A stretch of DNA of 64,000 bases from Branchiostoma floridae (GCF_000003815.2 NC_049995.1:8119897-8183896), one strand, 5' to 3'. Shown: positions 1 through 13,500, counted from the stretch's first letter. Notes: a model not told the origin generated them from the letters alone. Made by a program: numbers and translations.

Positions 1-61
1 TTCTCTCTCTCACACACACACACTCTCTCTCTCTCTCTCTGTGTCTCTCCCTCTCTCTCTC
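1..61. repeat. CT/CA simple repeat at the window edge
   Basis: Pure pyrimidine-rich (TC)n with an internal (CA)n block. It is cut by the window boundary, so its true length is unknown. No coding or regulatory signal is visible in it. Confidence 0.9.
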
Positions 62-1127
62 AATACTGTCAAAGCTATCTATGACATCCATTTAAATGTT
101 TGTCTCTATAAGTTTGTCCGGATCCAGGCCGACCAACACGTGGAAGTCCGCATGTCCTAGTGCCCAGAAAATGAGGTCACTGGCTGACCTTTTATCATTG
201 CTGTTCGAATCTGACCAGGCTTTCTAGTTTAACAGGTTTTCATTTTTATATATAGTCTGGTGGACGAAAGAATACCTGGCCCTTTGCTCTCTGCTGGTTG
301 TCCATTGAGTAGGGATGTGTCTATATATAGTTTCATGTTTGCCATCCAGTGGACGTAGATTCAAACATTTATCATTTCATTCACTTCAGAAAAGTGTATA
401 GTTTAAAATGAGATAATCCAAGCAATGGATGTGGTGATCTTTTGGAGTTCTTCTTATCAATTCTTTTTTTTTTAATGACAAAAATATATCTATCTCATTT
501 TTCATCAGAGTGAAATTCAAGCATTTTTCTTGTAGTCGGAAAATGGGAAAAATCATTTTCTTTTCACCTACAGAAAATTAAAGGAGTCTTGAATCTCATT
601 CTGAAAGAAACATAATGAAGTATAAGAGGTGTATAAGTATAAGGCAACAAAACACAAGCAAAACGTACATGAAACCATGGGCGATATCTCCGTATATTTC
701 TTGATAAGTATCTTTATTTTTCCTTGGCCTGACTGTTCCATGGTCTGGAAATGTGACTGTAACATTGGGTAAGACCACCCATAAAGGTACGTTTTGCAGC
801 CGCCGTGCTAAAGCGAAAATTGTCATCGGACGATAGACTAAGAGACGCTTCATAATTGTGCAGTTAGTGTAGTTTTACCAATTATCCAGCCAGACCACTG
901 GGGCATACCGTTGAGTGACCATTTAGTGACCAAATATCTCATTAAAATCAGTAGTTCAATATATTTCATTTAATGATTGATCAGTATTAGTGTTCTCGTA
1001 TTGTATAAGTATTGTGTACTTTTGTCCCTTTGAAATGATATGGATCTTCATCATTTTGTAGAATTTGTCTCACCATCAATTTTTGTAAGAGAACAAGAAG
1101 TCTTGGAAACTGTAGCTTTGGGTGTAA
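62..1127. other. Intergenic, no gene seen
   Basis: AT-rich sequence with short unsupported reading frames on both strands. I see no splice-site-bounded exon, domain motif or RNA gene here. Confidence 0.5.
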
Positions 1128-1425
1128 TGTCTCTGTCTCTGTCTGTCTGCCTGTGTCTTTGTCTGTCTCTATGTCTGCCTCTACGCCTGTCTGTCTTTTT
1201 GTTTCTCTGTCTCTGTCTCTCTGTCTCTTCTTAGTCTCTCTGTCTCTTCTATGTCTCTCTCTGTCTCTCTTTGTCTCTCTGTCTCTCCGTCTTTCTGTCT
1301 CTCTGTCTCTCTGTCTCTTTGTCTCTCTCCTATGTCTTTGTCTCTCCCTGCCCAGTCTGTCTGTCTGTCTGTCTATCTGTCTGTCTGCCTGTCTGTCTCT
1401 CTGTCTCTCTCTCCCTCTCTCTCTT
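1128..1425. repeat. (TCTGTCTC)n microsatellite, about 300 bp
   Basis: A long, slightly interrupted TCTG/TCTC array. It opens reading frames in all three forward frames that would encode low-complexity Ser/Leu/Cys/Val peptides. Those frames are a consequence of the repeat, not genes. Confidence 0.95.
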
Positions 1426-1428
1426 CAA

Positions 1429-1629
1429 GCCTCTATCAGGCTCCACAGGTTGCTGGAAAATAAAAATTGGACAGATATAAGGGTAACATGCCAGAGGAGT
1501 TAGCTAGGTCGTGGACCATACTCCTCGGCCAGCTAATTCCTTTTCTCAGGCTCTTGCGTGTTATCTGCCTAGATTTGTCTAATTTTTACCGTTTTTTTCA
1601 AGCCACCTATAAAGCCCGGTAGAGGTTTA
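1429..1629. mobile_element. Foldback MITE, family 1 (copy 1)
   Basis: The left end (CCTCTATCAGGCTCCACAGG) is roughly the reverse complement of the right end near 1595-1629, and the inner part is also palindromic (GAGTTAGCTAGGTCG against CGGCCAGCTAATTCC). A second copy lies at 13,770-13,960, so this is a dispersed non-autonomous DNA element. It carries no coding sequence. Confidence 0.7.
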
Positions 1630-3650
1630 TAGAACTCCATACGGACCTCATACGGAGTTGCATTTATTCATTGACACAACAAAGTACACGTAAATTCTTT
1701 GTCATTTACAAAATACATTGTCAAAATGTTGGATAATGATTCTCTTCCTATTTCAGGCAGAAAGAATCGGGTGTCTGACTTCCAGCAGCGCAAGTTGACC
1801 CGCACACCTCAGGTCGCAGCTCAATTGTCCACGTTTTTTTCCTTCTCCCTTACCTAACGTTACTGGGTGTCACCCGCAAAGTAATGATCACACTAATCAA
1901 AATTTTGGTACACATCCATATAAGACTTTATACTTGACATCTATGCTTCGAAATCTGAGCTGTGCTTATTATTTCTGGGTGAGGCCGAGGACTTATTGAC
2001 CACCGCACATGTGACCCCCACCCCCCAAAACTAACTAGGATGGCACTAGTACTAGTGCACAGGCTGTACTGTGACACAACCATGCTGCAAAGATGCCATA
2101 ATTGTTGTTGTCGGATGTTCGCTTCAGTCGAGAGTAATTCGATCTATTCAATCAGGTTTTCACACGTCGTCTCTTCTAACAACATCGGGAACCTACGTCA
2201 TAACTTGTGAACCAATCAGAGAACACCTTGACCACCAAGCAGCGTCATCATGACCACCACCTGTTTTGCGTTGTTTTTCTGACGAACAATGATTTTACTT
2301 TATGTGCTTGTTTATCATATTCCAGCGCACCTTACTCCGCCAAAAAATAGTGTGCATTGAACTAATTTTTGTTAAGGTATATATATAGCCAGCCGAAAGT
2401 TTGAATAATTAAGTGTTCTTCTGTTTGAAACTACATACAGTTTAAATATTGCTTCAAAATGAATCCTACCAAAACAGATCACCTTTCCGTGGATATGAAG
2501 GTCAAATCTCTGACGTCAACTACCACTCACATGTTAGCCTAGGTATCAATATCTTCTGTCAATAGTTACTTTAATTCATTATTTATTTTAGAAAAAAAGC
2601 AGATATCATAAAAACAAAACCAACATTCAGTGGGGTCGAATTCAAGTCCGCTGATTTTGTTGCTGCGGTTTGGACCTAGTCTCAGACGTGTCAGCTGGAT
2701 TAAAAAAAGAGAAGAATTTGGCCAGCTATAGACAAATAAGTTGCTATAGGTTTTAAGTCAGTCTTTTGCAGTGTATCCAGCTCCCGCCACCGGTCAGTTC
2801 ACTCCAAGGCCAAATAAATCCTACTAGGCTTTTCTTCCTAACTAGTACTGGCTCAAAGTCCCCTATTACTATTCGGTCAGGCCGGAGTCTGGTAGAGACT
2901 ACATGTATTTGGACGGTCCCTTGGATATATATTTAAGAGGAGCCACACGTCGAGTACGCAAAAGAACCTAGAGAGTTCCAGGGTGGGTCAAATACAGGTC
3001 TGAATATGCAGCTTGTACTCATCAGTACAAACCTGGTGTGTTACGCCATAAGGCGGTTTACACATGTACAAATGAAGAATAAAATCCTGAAGGCACATAT
3101 CATAACAATTTTGAACAGTATTCCGTCTTTGAACAAACAGGCTCTAGTGTGCAAGTTTGGCACGGCAGAATGTTTGAGGGAAGGGCTTAGGAATCACAAT
3201 GTAGTAGAAACATTGGAAATTGTGTCAATTACTTGATTCAGTGACCGGATTTTCTTCATTCCGCGGCTGTGATTTTTTCAAACTTCGTCACACCTTTTCC
3301 CACGGCCCTTCCTGTTCCGACCCATAAATGACACATAAAAGTGGACCCGTTCTGAAAGAAAATTGGTCAACAATTTTCTTGGAATCCGTGTACTGTTCGA
3401 CAGTAGATTATTGGCTTATGTTCTTACACATAATCAGTGTACGTCAAGACAGGGCGGAAACTTTTGTTACGGCCAACACGTGTACAAGAGAAGGAAGCCA
3501 CGATTGTGTGTAGTTTTTCAAAACAAAAATATATGTTTGAGTTGATAGTACTGTTGTATTGAGAAGTCTATAAATCGTCTTCATTATGTCGAACTATGTA
3601 CCATAGCTACGTCGATGAAGGTTAGACATACAGAATACAACACGGTGTAT
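1630..3650. other. Intergenic with scattered repeat pieces
   Basis: No gene is supported. Near 2,875-2,965 there is an inverted piece of the SINE-like repeat seen at 8,440-9,060 (GAGGAGCCACACGT... is the reverse complement of ...ACGTGTGGCTCTCC). CCAAT-type strings occur at about 2,211 without an associated exon. Confidence 0.4.
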
Positions 3651-3652
3651 TC

Positions 3653-3830
3653 CACACGGTGTATTCCGTATCACCCGAGGTACCAGCCCGACCGCAGGAA
3701 GGATCGCCTGACGGACGAAGGCCGGAGAGTGATCCGACCTGCGGGAGGGCTGAAATAATTCGATTTACTCGAATGAAGCCTGTGTGATACAACTTTAGAA
3801 CCCGTGTGATACGGAAGTTATCACACGGTC
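3653..3830. mobile_element. Foldback MITE with CCGTATCAC/GTGATACGG arms
   Basis: Outer arms CCGTATCAC (3,666-3,674) and GTGATACGG (3,806-3,814) are perfect inverted repeats. The GC-rich centre is itself an imperfect palindrome (AGCCCGACCGCAGGAAGGATC against GATCCGACCTGCGGGAGGGCT). It is non-coding and looks like a non-autonomous DNA transposon. Confidence 0.65.
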
Positions 3831-4204
3831 CGGAACACCCGTATCGAACGTTTTTGTGTCACAGTATGACATAAAATCAGGTACATGCCAGAAAGCACTG
3901 ACAAAAGATAGTGAATGCTATTAGAAACGTCTGACTGTTTTCAAAATCATATCCAGTTGCTCGAGTAACTTTTTGGCATGTACCATTGATAGTTCCTAGT
4001 GAAAGGTAATGATAGCAATCTTGAAACGAAAAACTACTCAGGGCATCGCTGTTGATACCCTCTGACTATGATTTTAAAACATTACTGTACTTGCTCACTG
4101 TTACATGGAAGACACAACTCGTTTTAGCTCTGTTTGACTAATACACACGATAGTCGAATAGTCAAAGCATTTCATGAGGTATGCTATAGCTACGTTCACA
4201 CTTA

Positions 4205-4385
4205 CAAACTGGGACCCGGCCGGGTAGCTTTCGGGAACGAAAAGTGGTGTAAGAAAGGAAATAAAACACATAGAACGTAAAAAAAATGTCAGAATTATAA
4301 TTTGTTTATATTACTAGTACTTGATAAACAATTTTATTTTTCGTTTTCAGAAACATCCCGGTCGGGCCCCGGTTTGGAAATGTGG
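4205..4385. mobile_element. Foldback MITE with AAACTGGGACCCGGCCGGG ends
   Basis: The left end AAACTGGGACCCGGCCGGG pairs with the right end CCCGGTCGGGCCCCGGTTT. The inner GAACGAAAAG also pairs with CTTTTCGTTTTC. A related end fragment lies at about 14,036-14,080, which supports a dispersed family. Confidence 0.7.
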
Positions 4386-7070
4386 CCGTATTATTAGGTG
4401 CTTAGGATGTTGGCATACTATGTTATCACCTTCGCAAGAAGAACATATTTTGAGAAGCGTATGTCTGTCTAGCTATCAAGCTGTCTGCAAACAAAACTCG
4501 AGAATGCCTGAATTATACTATATATTGATATTAAGTATGTGAATAGGTCTTTAAAACATCTTGAATTGGTCAGATTTTGGTTCCCCTGGTGTTTGGTAAT
4601 ATTTTGTGTATCGGACAAGCTGTGGTCAGGAATTTTGGTTGGCAAACAGTTCTTGCAGTGGGGAAGAAGTGACAGTATTGGCCCCTATATGTTCAGTGTT
4701 CTCGTTGTATTTGTTAACTTGATGATTTTTTGTCATTTGTAAGTGGCCCTGTTAAAATAAGTGATTGACTTGAGTGTGGTGCCATAACGAGCTTTTTCAT
4801 GCCCAAAAGCAAATAAAGTTGTATATAGTCATGTAAAGTAATGTCAAACGTAAAGCGGTCAACTTCAGACTGGTACAAAGTTCCATCGGACCATTAAAAT
4901 CGTGACAACTAGACTCAAACACAACAAATACATAAGCCAGTGCGAGTTCTATGGTTTGGCTTTTTATCGTTCCTTTGTAATAAAAGAAAATTGAATGCAA
5001 GGAAGGTTTTCTGGCCAAGTTTTCTGACTATGGGCGAATGTTTTCTGACTAAGCGCATATATAAGAAATCCGAATTTGTATATATACTAAAATGCCAAAG
5101 TCACATGGATACTAAAATGCCAAAGCCAGTTCCCAAATCAAGGAGCAAGCTCAGAAAGACAAAAAATCCATCATTCTGCATACCATGCTTTGTGTTTTAG
5201 TGTTATGTGCAATTTTCCTCGGCCGGCCAATTAGATTTTATAATGAAGTTTTGTTTCTGAACTTTTTATTATCATTTGTAAGTTTTGGGGTTCCCAGTGG
5301 ATATCCTATCAGAGTTAGGCTTAGGGGTTCTTTTAAACTTAGAAATGTTACAATTTTGTCTGCCGTAAATGTTTACTTCGGTGGACAGACGTCCGAGGTG
5401 TTCTCTGACGTCATCTATGCCGCTAGAATGCAAAATTACGTCATTGGCCTTGAACCAATCAGGTAAGTGCGTGATTGCGCAGCCACCTGTTAATGTTATA
5501 CGCACTGTTAGATGCTTCCTGTAGATAACGAACATCATGGCCATGACTCAAATAAAGGGACTAAAACAAATTCAAAGCAGTGAAAAAAACAGATTGGAAT
5601 TCTTTTCATTATGATATAATAAACTTTTATTAACACACAAAATTGTAAGGTCTACCACATTTACACATGTAAACAAATCAATGGATGAAAATGGAGCAAC
5701 TTACAGGCATCTGAATATACATCAACATGCCTAGTAAATAATCTTCACCGATTGTGTGTTTATTTGTGTGTGCGCGCGTGTGTGTGTGTGCTTGTATATG
5801 TGCGTGCGTGTTTTTTTTTTGTGTGGACAGGACAACTCGAGTAGTTGTGGATGTATCTTTATTATACTAAATTTATCATTTATATTATGTGTCAATAGTT
5901 GTCAGAAACCGAATGGAAAGCTATTTCGTGGGATATTTCTAAAATTTCCTAATGTATTAATTGAAAAGTGGTCCATAAAAATCAAAATGTCATTGAAAAG
6001 ATCTTGTTATTCAGATATATTTCTGTCATGTTAAACTTGTATATTGTTTGTATATGATATGATATGTCTGCTCAGGGCCTCTAAATATCAGTGATAAAAG
6101 TTACAAGAAAGTGTTTCATAGAAATAAAACTGACCGTGAGAAATTGACAAGATTTTGTTGTTCGATGTTCAGATAAATTCTGGCAAAATAGAAAGCCCGA
6201 CAAGACTGAAATAAACAAACAAGTAAAAGATACTATATAGAAACTTACCAACTTACAGCAACTAAACTTCCCTTGCAGCTATGACGTAATAGATTTACAC
6301 ACAAGAATATCGGACGTAAGAGTCCATGGAAACTACCAGTGAGTTTCTCATGCAGTGAAGCTGAAAAATAATTTCGACCAACTAGAACCGTTGTGGACAA
6401 CAAGATTGTTGAAAAGATCAAGGATACAGACGCGTAAGCTTTAAATGGGGTGAAAAATCCGGCTTTCAGCTTCTTATCTTCTTAGTGAACAGGGCGATTT
6501 TCTTTGGGGGCACACAGGACTGTGACGTTTTGAGTGACATTTGATCGTTCCGTTGTGCGTAGTTAGCACTCAAGGCCAGAGTACAGCTATAATTATTGTA
6601 CATCACACCTGTTCTTATTCAAGCATGAGACACCAGGACGAAACAATTTTGGGGGAGGGGGGTATAATCTATGCAGAGTTTCGTCCCCGGCTGTGTTTTG
6701 ACGTGTTACTGTTGTCTTTTAAAAATGTAGAAAAGGAGGAAAGATATCAAAAGCTTACACGCATATCTTTTTGCTTTATTCCTGTATCTATACACAATCT
6801 ATATTTCTAAGAAAAAGAATTCCATATCATTTTTTATACTATCTTGCGATCCATTGTTTACAAGTGCGCCCTTGATCACTTCGCTCGTAGCGATTTTTCG
6901 CGGGCTTTTCTATGCAAATGACCTTCGGTATGACGTCATCACAAGTACGTAGACAGCATGGCGGTAAAGTAGAGGTAAAATCACTGGACTCAAGAAATCA
7001 CTCAACAACAGATACGTCTTTTCAATCTGACGTCATCCATACACCATGCCATGTTGAAATCGGACACGTT
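4386..7070. other. Intergenic, no gene seen
   Basis: Apart from a (TG)n microsatellite at about 5,752-5,830 I see only short AT-rich reading frames lacking recognisable domains or splice context. A GACAGCATGGCGG string occurs near 6,951 but no exon follows it. Confidence 0.4.
5752..5830. repeat. (TG)n microsatellite with poly-T end
   Basis: Alternating TG with TGCG interruptions, followed by a run of T. Confidence 0.9.
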
Positions 7071-7075
7071 TATCA

Positions 7076-7620
7076 AATGAATGAATGAATGAATGAATGA
7101 ATGAATGAATGAAAGACCTTTATTGTACATTTGTGCTCAAACAAGCTACGTACAGGTCGTAGCAATAAGGTGCAGTATGATATAAGAAAATGGTATCATA
7201 CTGCATCTAACGTTATAGAGACTACATGTACTACATGCTTGTATGTATGTACAGGTTCAACTTCTTCTCGCGTCTTAAGACAGGTGTAAGCATAAGGACA
7301 GATGTAATCAACAATATATGGTTTATCTAACTGCTTAAGGAGTATGATTTTTTGCTATGGCCGAAATGTGGAACATATATCTTGCATATAATCAAAGAGA
7401 ACATTTCTCTCTTCGGCGTATATAGTACAGTCAACAATAAAGTGATACACATCCTCTATCTTATTCACGTTGCAATATTGGCAAGTTCTTTGTTCTAGAG
7501 GAATGCGGTTATGTCTGCCTTTTTCAAAATGGAATTTATGTGAACTAATCCAAAGTTTTGTGACGGCTGTTCTATGTCGAATGTTTGCAAATTCCAAGTA
7601 TTCCTCCTCCTTGTAAGTAG
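7076..7620 (-). mobile_element. LINE 3' end with (TTCA)n tail (decayed)
   Basis: On the minus strand, 7,597 down to 7,355 encodes a peptide of the type found C-terminal to the reverse transcriptase of CR1/L2/jockey-like non-LTR elements: ISSHKFHFEKGRHNRIP, a CQYC pair, then IEDVYHF, a Cys and a Tyr-x4-Arg motif. The minus-strand 3' end runs into an (ATGA)n/(TTCA)n simple repeat at 7,076-7,113, typical of LINE tails. Only the last part of the element is present, so it is 5'-truncated. A related fragment is at 29,844-30,190. Confidence 0.75.
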
Positions 7621-7833
7621 TCTTAAGTGATCTGTATCGTGATTGAATTAATTAAATGAAATAAAACGTGCGGGGACAAGGACAAGTATTATTGTGGCTC
7701 GGCGAAGCAAATAATTGCATCCAAGGTGACAGTTACTCATGCAAAAGAGTGGATAGAGATTTTGTAAACTGATGAAAGGGAGTGGATGCAACCTGTAAGA
7801 TATAACCATTTATAAAACCTAGACAATTTTTAG

Positions 7834-8038
7834 CTTCCATAGCAGACTCTCTGGGTTCCTTTTTTTTCGTCTTTTTGTGGCTCATAATACACTTTTGTAG
7901 GCCATTTCTTTTTGTACTAGGTCGCTGGATAGCCGGCCCCGTAGAATCAAGCGACAAAAAGAAATGACATACAAAAGTGTATTATGAGCCAAGAAAAACG
8001 GGAAAAAGCCCCAGAGAGCCCGCTATGGAGGCTAGCTA
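7834..8038. mobile_element. Foldback MITE, about 205 bp, long arms
   Basis: The two arms, about 85 bp each, are near-perfect reverse complements. They run from TAGCTTCCATAGC through TGGCTCATAATACACTTTTG on the left to CAAAAGTGTATTATGAGCCA and GCTATGGAGGCTA on the right. The centre is GC-rich. It is non-coding and would form a strong hairpin if transcribed. Confidence 0.85.
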
Positions 8039-8439
8039 GTTTCTTGAGTAAATCTCACCTTGCGGACCGTATCACATGGATGTCTAACCTTCATTTACAG
8101 TACAAACATAAGATATTAGTATAAGGTTGTTAAATATAAGCGTTTGGTATCTGGCAAAAACTTCTGGACTCTTGTTACACTAGTTCATTCTCAAAGCGAT
8201 TAAGAACATTACAAGTTTAAGTGGAAAGAAATCCTATGAGAAACAAAGTCGACTTCAAGTTTCATTAGATCAGTTTAAAATCGTATTATTGTTACAACAA
8301 TGCATGCAGGATTTTGTCCTCCTTCAAAAAGTGCACAAGTGCTAGACAGGTGGTGTTTGTTTACATTGGATACCATGTAAACTTTCTGATGGTGTAACAC
8401 ACCAGGTTTGTAATAGCTGCATATCCGGACATATTTATT

Positions 8440-8545
8440 TGAACCACTCACACAGGGAAGGACCCCTACTCTTTTCGATAAGTGTGGTGGGTTCTTTTAC
8501 GTGCTTGAGGTGTGGCTCTCCTCAAATATATACCACCATGCATGG
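8440..8545. mobile_element. SINE-like repeat fragment (body)
   Basis: Shares the block CCCCTACTCTTTT...GTGGTGGGTTCTTT-ACGTGC...GTGTGGCTCTCC with 8,730-9,060 and 14,650-14,955. Only the body of the repeat is present. Confidence 0.6.
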
Positions 8546-8729
8546 CCATACGAAATGGACTCTGAGCTAAACATAGTACGTAGTGGTAGAGAAGAGAGTC
8601 ATATACGGTGTATTACTGCGCCTTTCTAGCTGAATACAAGACGGGGATGTGCCAGGTGTCCCGTCCGGGTGAATGATGTAAATCACCGTGTGGCTGATAC
8701 GGTATCAAAGCTTCCATACGGGTGAATTG

Positions 8730-9060
8730 CGCAATTGCAGTGAATCATGATCACCAACTCCAGACAGAAGGATTTGTACCATCGCACACCGGGACATGCC
8801 CCTACTCTTTTTTCAAAAGATGTGGTGGGTTCTTTAACGTGCGTGGTGTGTTAAAAACACGGAACCTCCGTTTAGCGTCTTATCCGTGGGACGTCCCTAT
8901 ACCGAAGCTAGATACTCATTTTCACCTGAGTGAAGTGGGGAAAGTCGTGTAAAGCGTCTTTCCCAAGCGCACAAAATCGGTTCCACAGCAGGATTCGAGC
9001 TAGACATATAGTAGCTAACACGGTGACAGTATTCAACTGCACTTTCCAACACACAAAGCA
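8730..9060 (-). mobile_element. SINE-like repeat (minus orientation, damaged head)
   Basis: Same body as at 14,650-14,955, including GTGGTGGGTTCTTTAACGTG, an ATACTCATTTTCACCTGAGTGA block and a CTTTCCCAAGCGCACAA block. The tRNA-like head expected at the right-hand end is only partly recognisable (GATTCGAGCTAGACA). Confidence 0.6.
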
Positions 9061-10382
9061 ATAAATGGGGTTCAGTGCCCTCAGCAGCTTTTGTTAAGTA
9101 ACGAGCAACCCACCGGTACTATGTGATCAGTGGATCAAAAGTGTATCCTATTTTCCTTTGTGTGGGAAATTACAGTAAAACCTTGTTACAGAACTAATTC
9201 CTGCATGGAACAGGGCGTACATGCAGACGATGTAGACTTAGTGCAGTTACTATAATTAAAGGCGTATCTCACTGTGGTATGTTGGCGGTGCCTCTACCTT
9301 CTAAATTGAATTTCTGTTACCCTTGACTTTATATTGATAATATCATAAAGTATAAGTAAAAGACAACATAACACACAACGCGTAAGAGAACTCGTTTTCA
9401 TTGATGAAATTCCTTGAGCCGCAGTAAGGTCGACAACACACCGCAGCATAAGTGAGATAATATCTTATATCCTGTTCTCTATTTCTCTCTTTACACATTT
9501 GCAGAACTATTCCACAAAAGACGCTATTATCATTGTGCACAAACTTAACAATTTATTCAGGTGTCACTCATCATTCATTTGGACCTATTTTCCGATCGAT
9601 AATTTAATTCGACAAACATACTACTGCACGTGCTTTCTGCGAAATGGAACGCAAACCAGGCCAAGGATATGCACTAGTGCTATACGGCACTATAGTAGTT
9701 TTCGCCGGAAAATATCGTTATGTTTGTGCCTGGGTTGGTGCGTGCTTTGGGGTAGTAGTTTAGCTGAAGAATGCCTCCGTAGATTGTGTTTCTATTTGAC
9801 ATGAAGTTAGTTCTTAATGAGACCACGAAATCGTTTTATTGGAGGCCCTTAAGTTGTGTATATTCTTGCAACATACACTTCCAAACGAGCTGGCGATACG
9901 TTCAAGTCGTTGACCTGTTTTCTTGCTAACAAAGCGCAACACGAGATGAAAGTCAAGTCACATGAGGACACGTTGTTTGTCGTCGACAATCGTACGATTT
10001 TATAATAGATGTCGTAGAATTTTCAAGACTGTGACAGAAACGACGGCCAACAAGAATCTAAGACAACATTTTTCGTAACAAGACGACTAAACTGTACGCA
10101 CGACATATGTGCGACTATCGCTAGTAGTACTGTACCATCGTGGGACGGTCGTACGGCGAAAGCCCCCGAGTCGAAATGTCTGGCACTAGATGAAGACACG
10201 TACGCATGGCACTTGAAGGACGCTTAAAAGGGTGCTGACCAAAAGAAATGTTGAAAATTACAAAATTGACATGTTTTTACACTTACTTGGAGATGAAACG
10301 GCGACATCTCAGCTTGGAGCAAGTGCGCATGCGCGTCCACTTATTCCCCTTGTTGAAGGCGTTGATTACTGCGGATGGGGCG
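9061..10382. other. Intergenic upstream of gene A
   Basis: No gene is supported. The stretch from about 9,900 becomes richer in CG dinucleotides toward the proposed gene A promoter. Confidence 0.4.
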
Positions 10383-10440
10383 TGACGTCATATGACGCAT
10401 TGCGGCCGCCGCACCTCATTTGATAGTCATCTATAATAAA
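10383..10440 (+). promoter_or_regulatory. Candidate gene A promoter: CRE plus TATA-like box
   Basis: A perfect cAMP-response-element palindrome TGACGTCA lies at 10,383-10,390, directly followed by a second half site. A TATA-like CTATAATAAA is at 10,431-10,440. The ATG of gene A follows about 90 bp downstream, leaving room for a 5' UTR of roughly 60 nt. The assignment rests on motif order and spacing only; no transcript evidence is available. Confidence 0.4.
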
Positions 10441-10527
10441 GACTAACCAGCTAAAGATTTCATTTCAAACGTTGACTCCAGTGGATAAACACCCAGACCA
10501 ACCGAGCTCCTGTCATAAGTCTGAAAA

Positions 10528-10535
10528 ATGTCGAG
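10528..10535 (+). CDS. Gene A exon 1 (coding part, 8 nt)
   Basis: ATGTCGAG followed by the donor GTATGT. It supplies Met-Ser and two bases of the third codon, completed by the first base of exon 2 to give Arg. Too short to be found by reading-frame scans; it is supported by phase agreement with exon 2 and by the analogous start exon of gene B. Confidence 0.7.
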
Positions 10536-13500
10536 GTATGTTTGATTTTTTTTCTTTTCTTTTTATTCTCGTCTCTGTCAAATGTGAACGAGTGTTGTAT
10601 CCCCGTGATTCTTTCTCGTGAACAAGTTGGGACCTATTTTTGGAACTAGAGATCGTAATTCACGGCTTGGGGAAGCTTACGCTGCGATCTGGCTCAGTCA
10701 GTATGTGGGCGGGAAAGGGAAGGGGGGCTCGTCTTTTTGTACGTTTTAGTAAGTTTCAAGGACTGAAGTGCAAGTCTTAGACTTCCTCTGTTCGGACTTA
10801 GTGCTGTTTTGGTGGAGGAATAGGAAATGTATGGGTAACGGTGCAAAAATTACTGGCCACGGGGCACAGTGCACGCGTGGCGGGACATGACGGACGGGGC
10901 GGGACCAGTCGGGTGTAAGGGCCCGCCGTGCTGTCTTCAAGGTCTCCTGCCTTTTCGTAAACAGCTCGCGGGCGACTTGCGTGTAACGTTACTACTTCAG
11001 AAACCCTGAAAATTTGAGCCAGTTGAAAAAGTCTCCACCACAATAACTACGCTGGTTGAAATTTAGTGAAATTTAGCTAAAATAAGGAGAATTATTTGTC
11101 AGGATCTTTGGCCAGCATAGGATATCTTTTGTCGGCCTAGTTTCCCACGGCCTTTTCGTAAACAGCTCGCGGGCGACTTACATGTACTACCTCAGAAAAC
11201 CTGAAAAAATGGAACCGGTTGGAAAAGTTAACCCCACATAAACTACGCTGGTTAGATTTTAAAGAAATTAGCTAAAATAAGGAGAATAATTTGCCAGGGA
11301 GTTCGGCAACCACATGGTACGGTTTGCCGGCTTAGTTTCCAACGGGAAATCTTCCCCTTGCCTCGGGCTCTCCGTCCAGGCCGAATTCTGTTAGCCATAC
11401 CCCGTAGGAACATGCTGTGGGCAGCATGGTACATCCCCTTTTTCTTTCCCTTTTTCTCTTGTATATTCTTTGAAAATGTTGGCCCAAAAAAGGAAAAAAA
11501 AAAACTTTTTGTCTCTCTTGTTTAGTTTTCCTCCCTTTTTGATTTTGTTATACCCCAACTTAAAACAGAAGGCTGGTTGTAGGCTAGAAAATGATAACTG
11601 CCACTAGGAATACCGACTCTCCAGTGAATCATTGTGTGGCCTCATCATGTAGTAGAAATTAGACAAACTGGAAAGCCAACATCATTCGGAAGTTGGCCAA
11701 TTTCTGATCCCAACCACTATAGCCAACAACCCTCATTTATGATGTTTCCCCGTGTTTGGACAATTGTGACCATTTTTCAACGCTAAGAAGAAAGGTTACA
11801 GTTCGATGGAGACTATAAGCCAAACGGACAGTGTTCGTATAAAAAGCGTAAAAAATAGTTTTTTCCCCTTTTCCTTGAGAAATCTGTCAAAAGGTAGGTC
11901 GCTAAGAGAGGGGGCCGCCGTCCTTGTGGAAAAAGGGATAAAAAAGCCCAGAAAACAACCAGCCGGCTAGCCAGCAAAATAACTCTTAGCTATTCAAAAT
12001 GTAATGTACACCCTCGAGACTTGGACCATCAATTTGGTTCTTGAATTGCTTTTTAATGTGAAGATATAATCCGTTTCAAAATTAACCGTAGACAAAAACG
12101 TAGATGCCTCTCTTGTTCAGTCACAAAACTGCATACGATAAAGAACATGTCTACTTGTTCCTTTTTTTTATTACTTACCAAGGAAGTAGCCTACATGAAA
12201 AGCTTCACAATTTCACATGGTTAGTTTTGTGGAACACATTTTTGACCAACTTTGGATAACAGTGGATAACAACCCACTGTCCTTACGGTCTTAAAAATAC
12301 TATTTTCACCTGACCAAACTTCGTTATCAAAAGCTTGTCCCTTGTTACAAATGGCGAATAATTTTCGAGTGAAAGAAGTTCGAATGGGTCCATTAAGATA
12401 AGCGCAGAGTGGTCACAACCCAAGTGAAAGTGTTAAATTTACCAGATACGCACAACGATAGACACGGGGGCTTCACTTTCTCAAAAGGGAGAGTTTAGTT
12501 TACACGAGTAGACATCAAAAATTACCTATCGCAAAACTCAATCAACTATCTCAATTGTCGAAAGATTCTACAGTCACCGACTTACAAAAGCGGCAGGGCA
12601 TTTAGTTAATCTCTGTTTGGTTAAGTTTTCTTTGTCACGCGTCTTTCCCCGAGCGTAGTGCTTCACTAAAATGCAAACAGGTTTTGAATTCCAACATGGC
12701 GCCATGTCGGCTGTATCGTGCGACAGTTGAATTTACTTCACAATCTACTGCAGTCCAAACTAGATTTTTATCTTTCCCGTGTTATCAACCAAGAGATCTG
12801 GGGGAATATGTTCTCAACAAATAGTCTAACTTGTAGCAAAACGGTACACGGTATGGCGTCAGGAATTTGACAGAAGATTTTTGTTCCCACAATAAGAAAT
12901 CATGTTTTTATGTCATGTTTTGGGGTTGTTTTCTACTTGAAGTGATTCCCACCCTGACTGGTAGTCAGGCACACCTACAATCACAAAGGTGTGCTAACTT
13001 AGCCGAAAGGTCACTCTTGTAATTACCGAACAAAACAACCACGCACAGCTATTGTAGATGGACCGGTTCCCGTTGTGTTTGACGTGGGTAGTGGTTATTA
13101 GACGCAAAGCAGAGCTTTGAACAATTAGTTTTCGCCTATTAACCACCGTGGGGACGATCATTTGTAAGGTGACATCTCACTGCACTTGGGACACAAGTGC
13201 GGCACTGCGGGGTTCGTTCACTGCGGCTGTGTTATTTTCGCCATATTTTCTATAGTTCAGATATTGCGTAGTACGTAAAAGTATGAACTAGGAGACCAAA
13301 AAATACAAAAAAACGTAAGAAAATTCGTTCTTTATCTCTCTGAAACTCATTGAGTAATCTTTCAAACCCCGCAGTCACGTACCGGTGCTCCAAGTGCAGA
13401 GAGATACCACTAGCTTGTTACAAGCCCTTTATGTTGTCTTCACTTCTTTTAAATGTGATAGAAGAACTCTTCCTTATTCCGAGGAAGATATTTTGTAGGA

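Noticed and set aside
1040-1503. Long overlapping Ser/Leu/Val/Cys-rich reading frames
   Set aside because: They are translations of a TCTG/TCTC microsatellite in all three frames, without splice or domain support.
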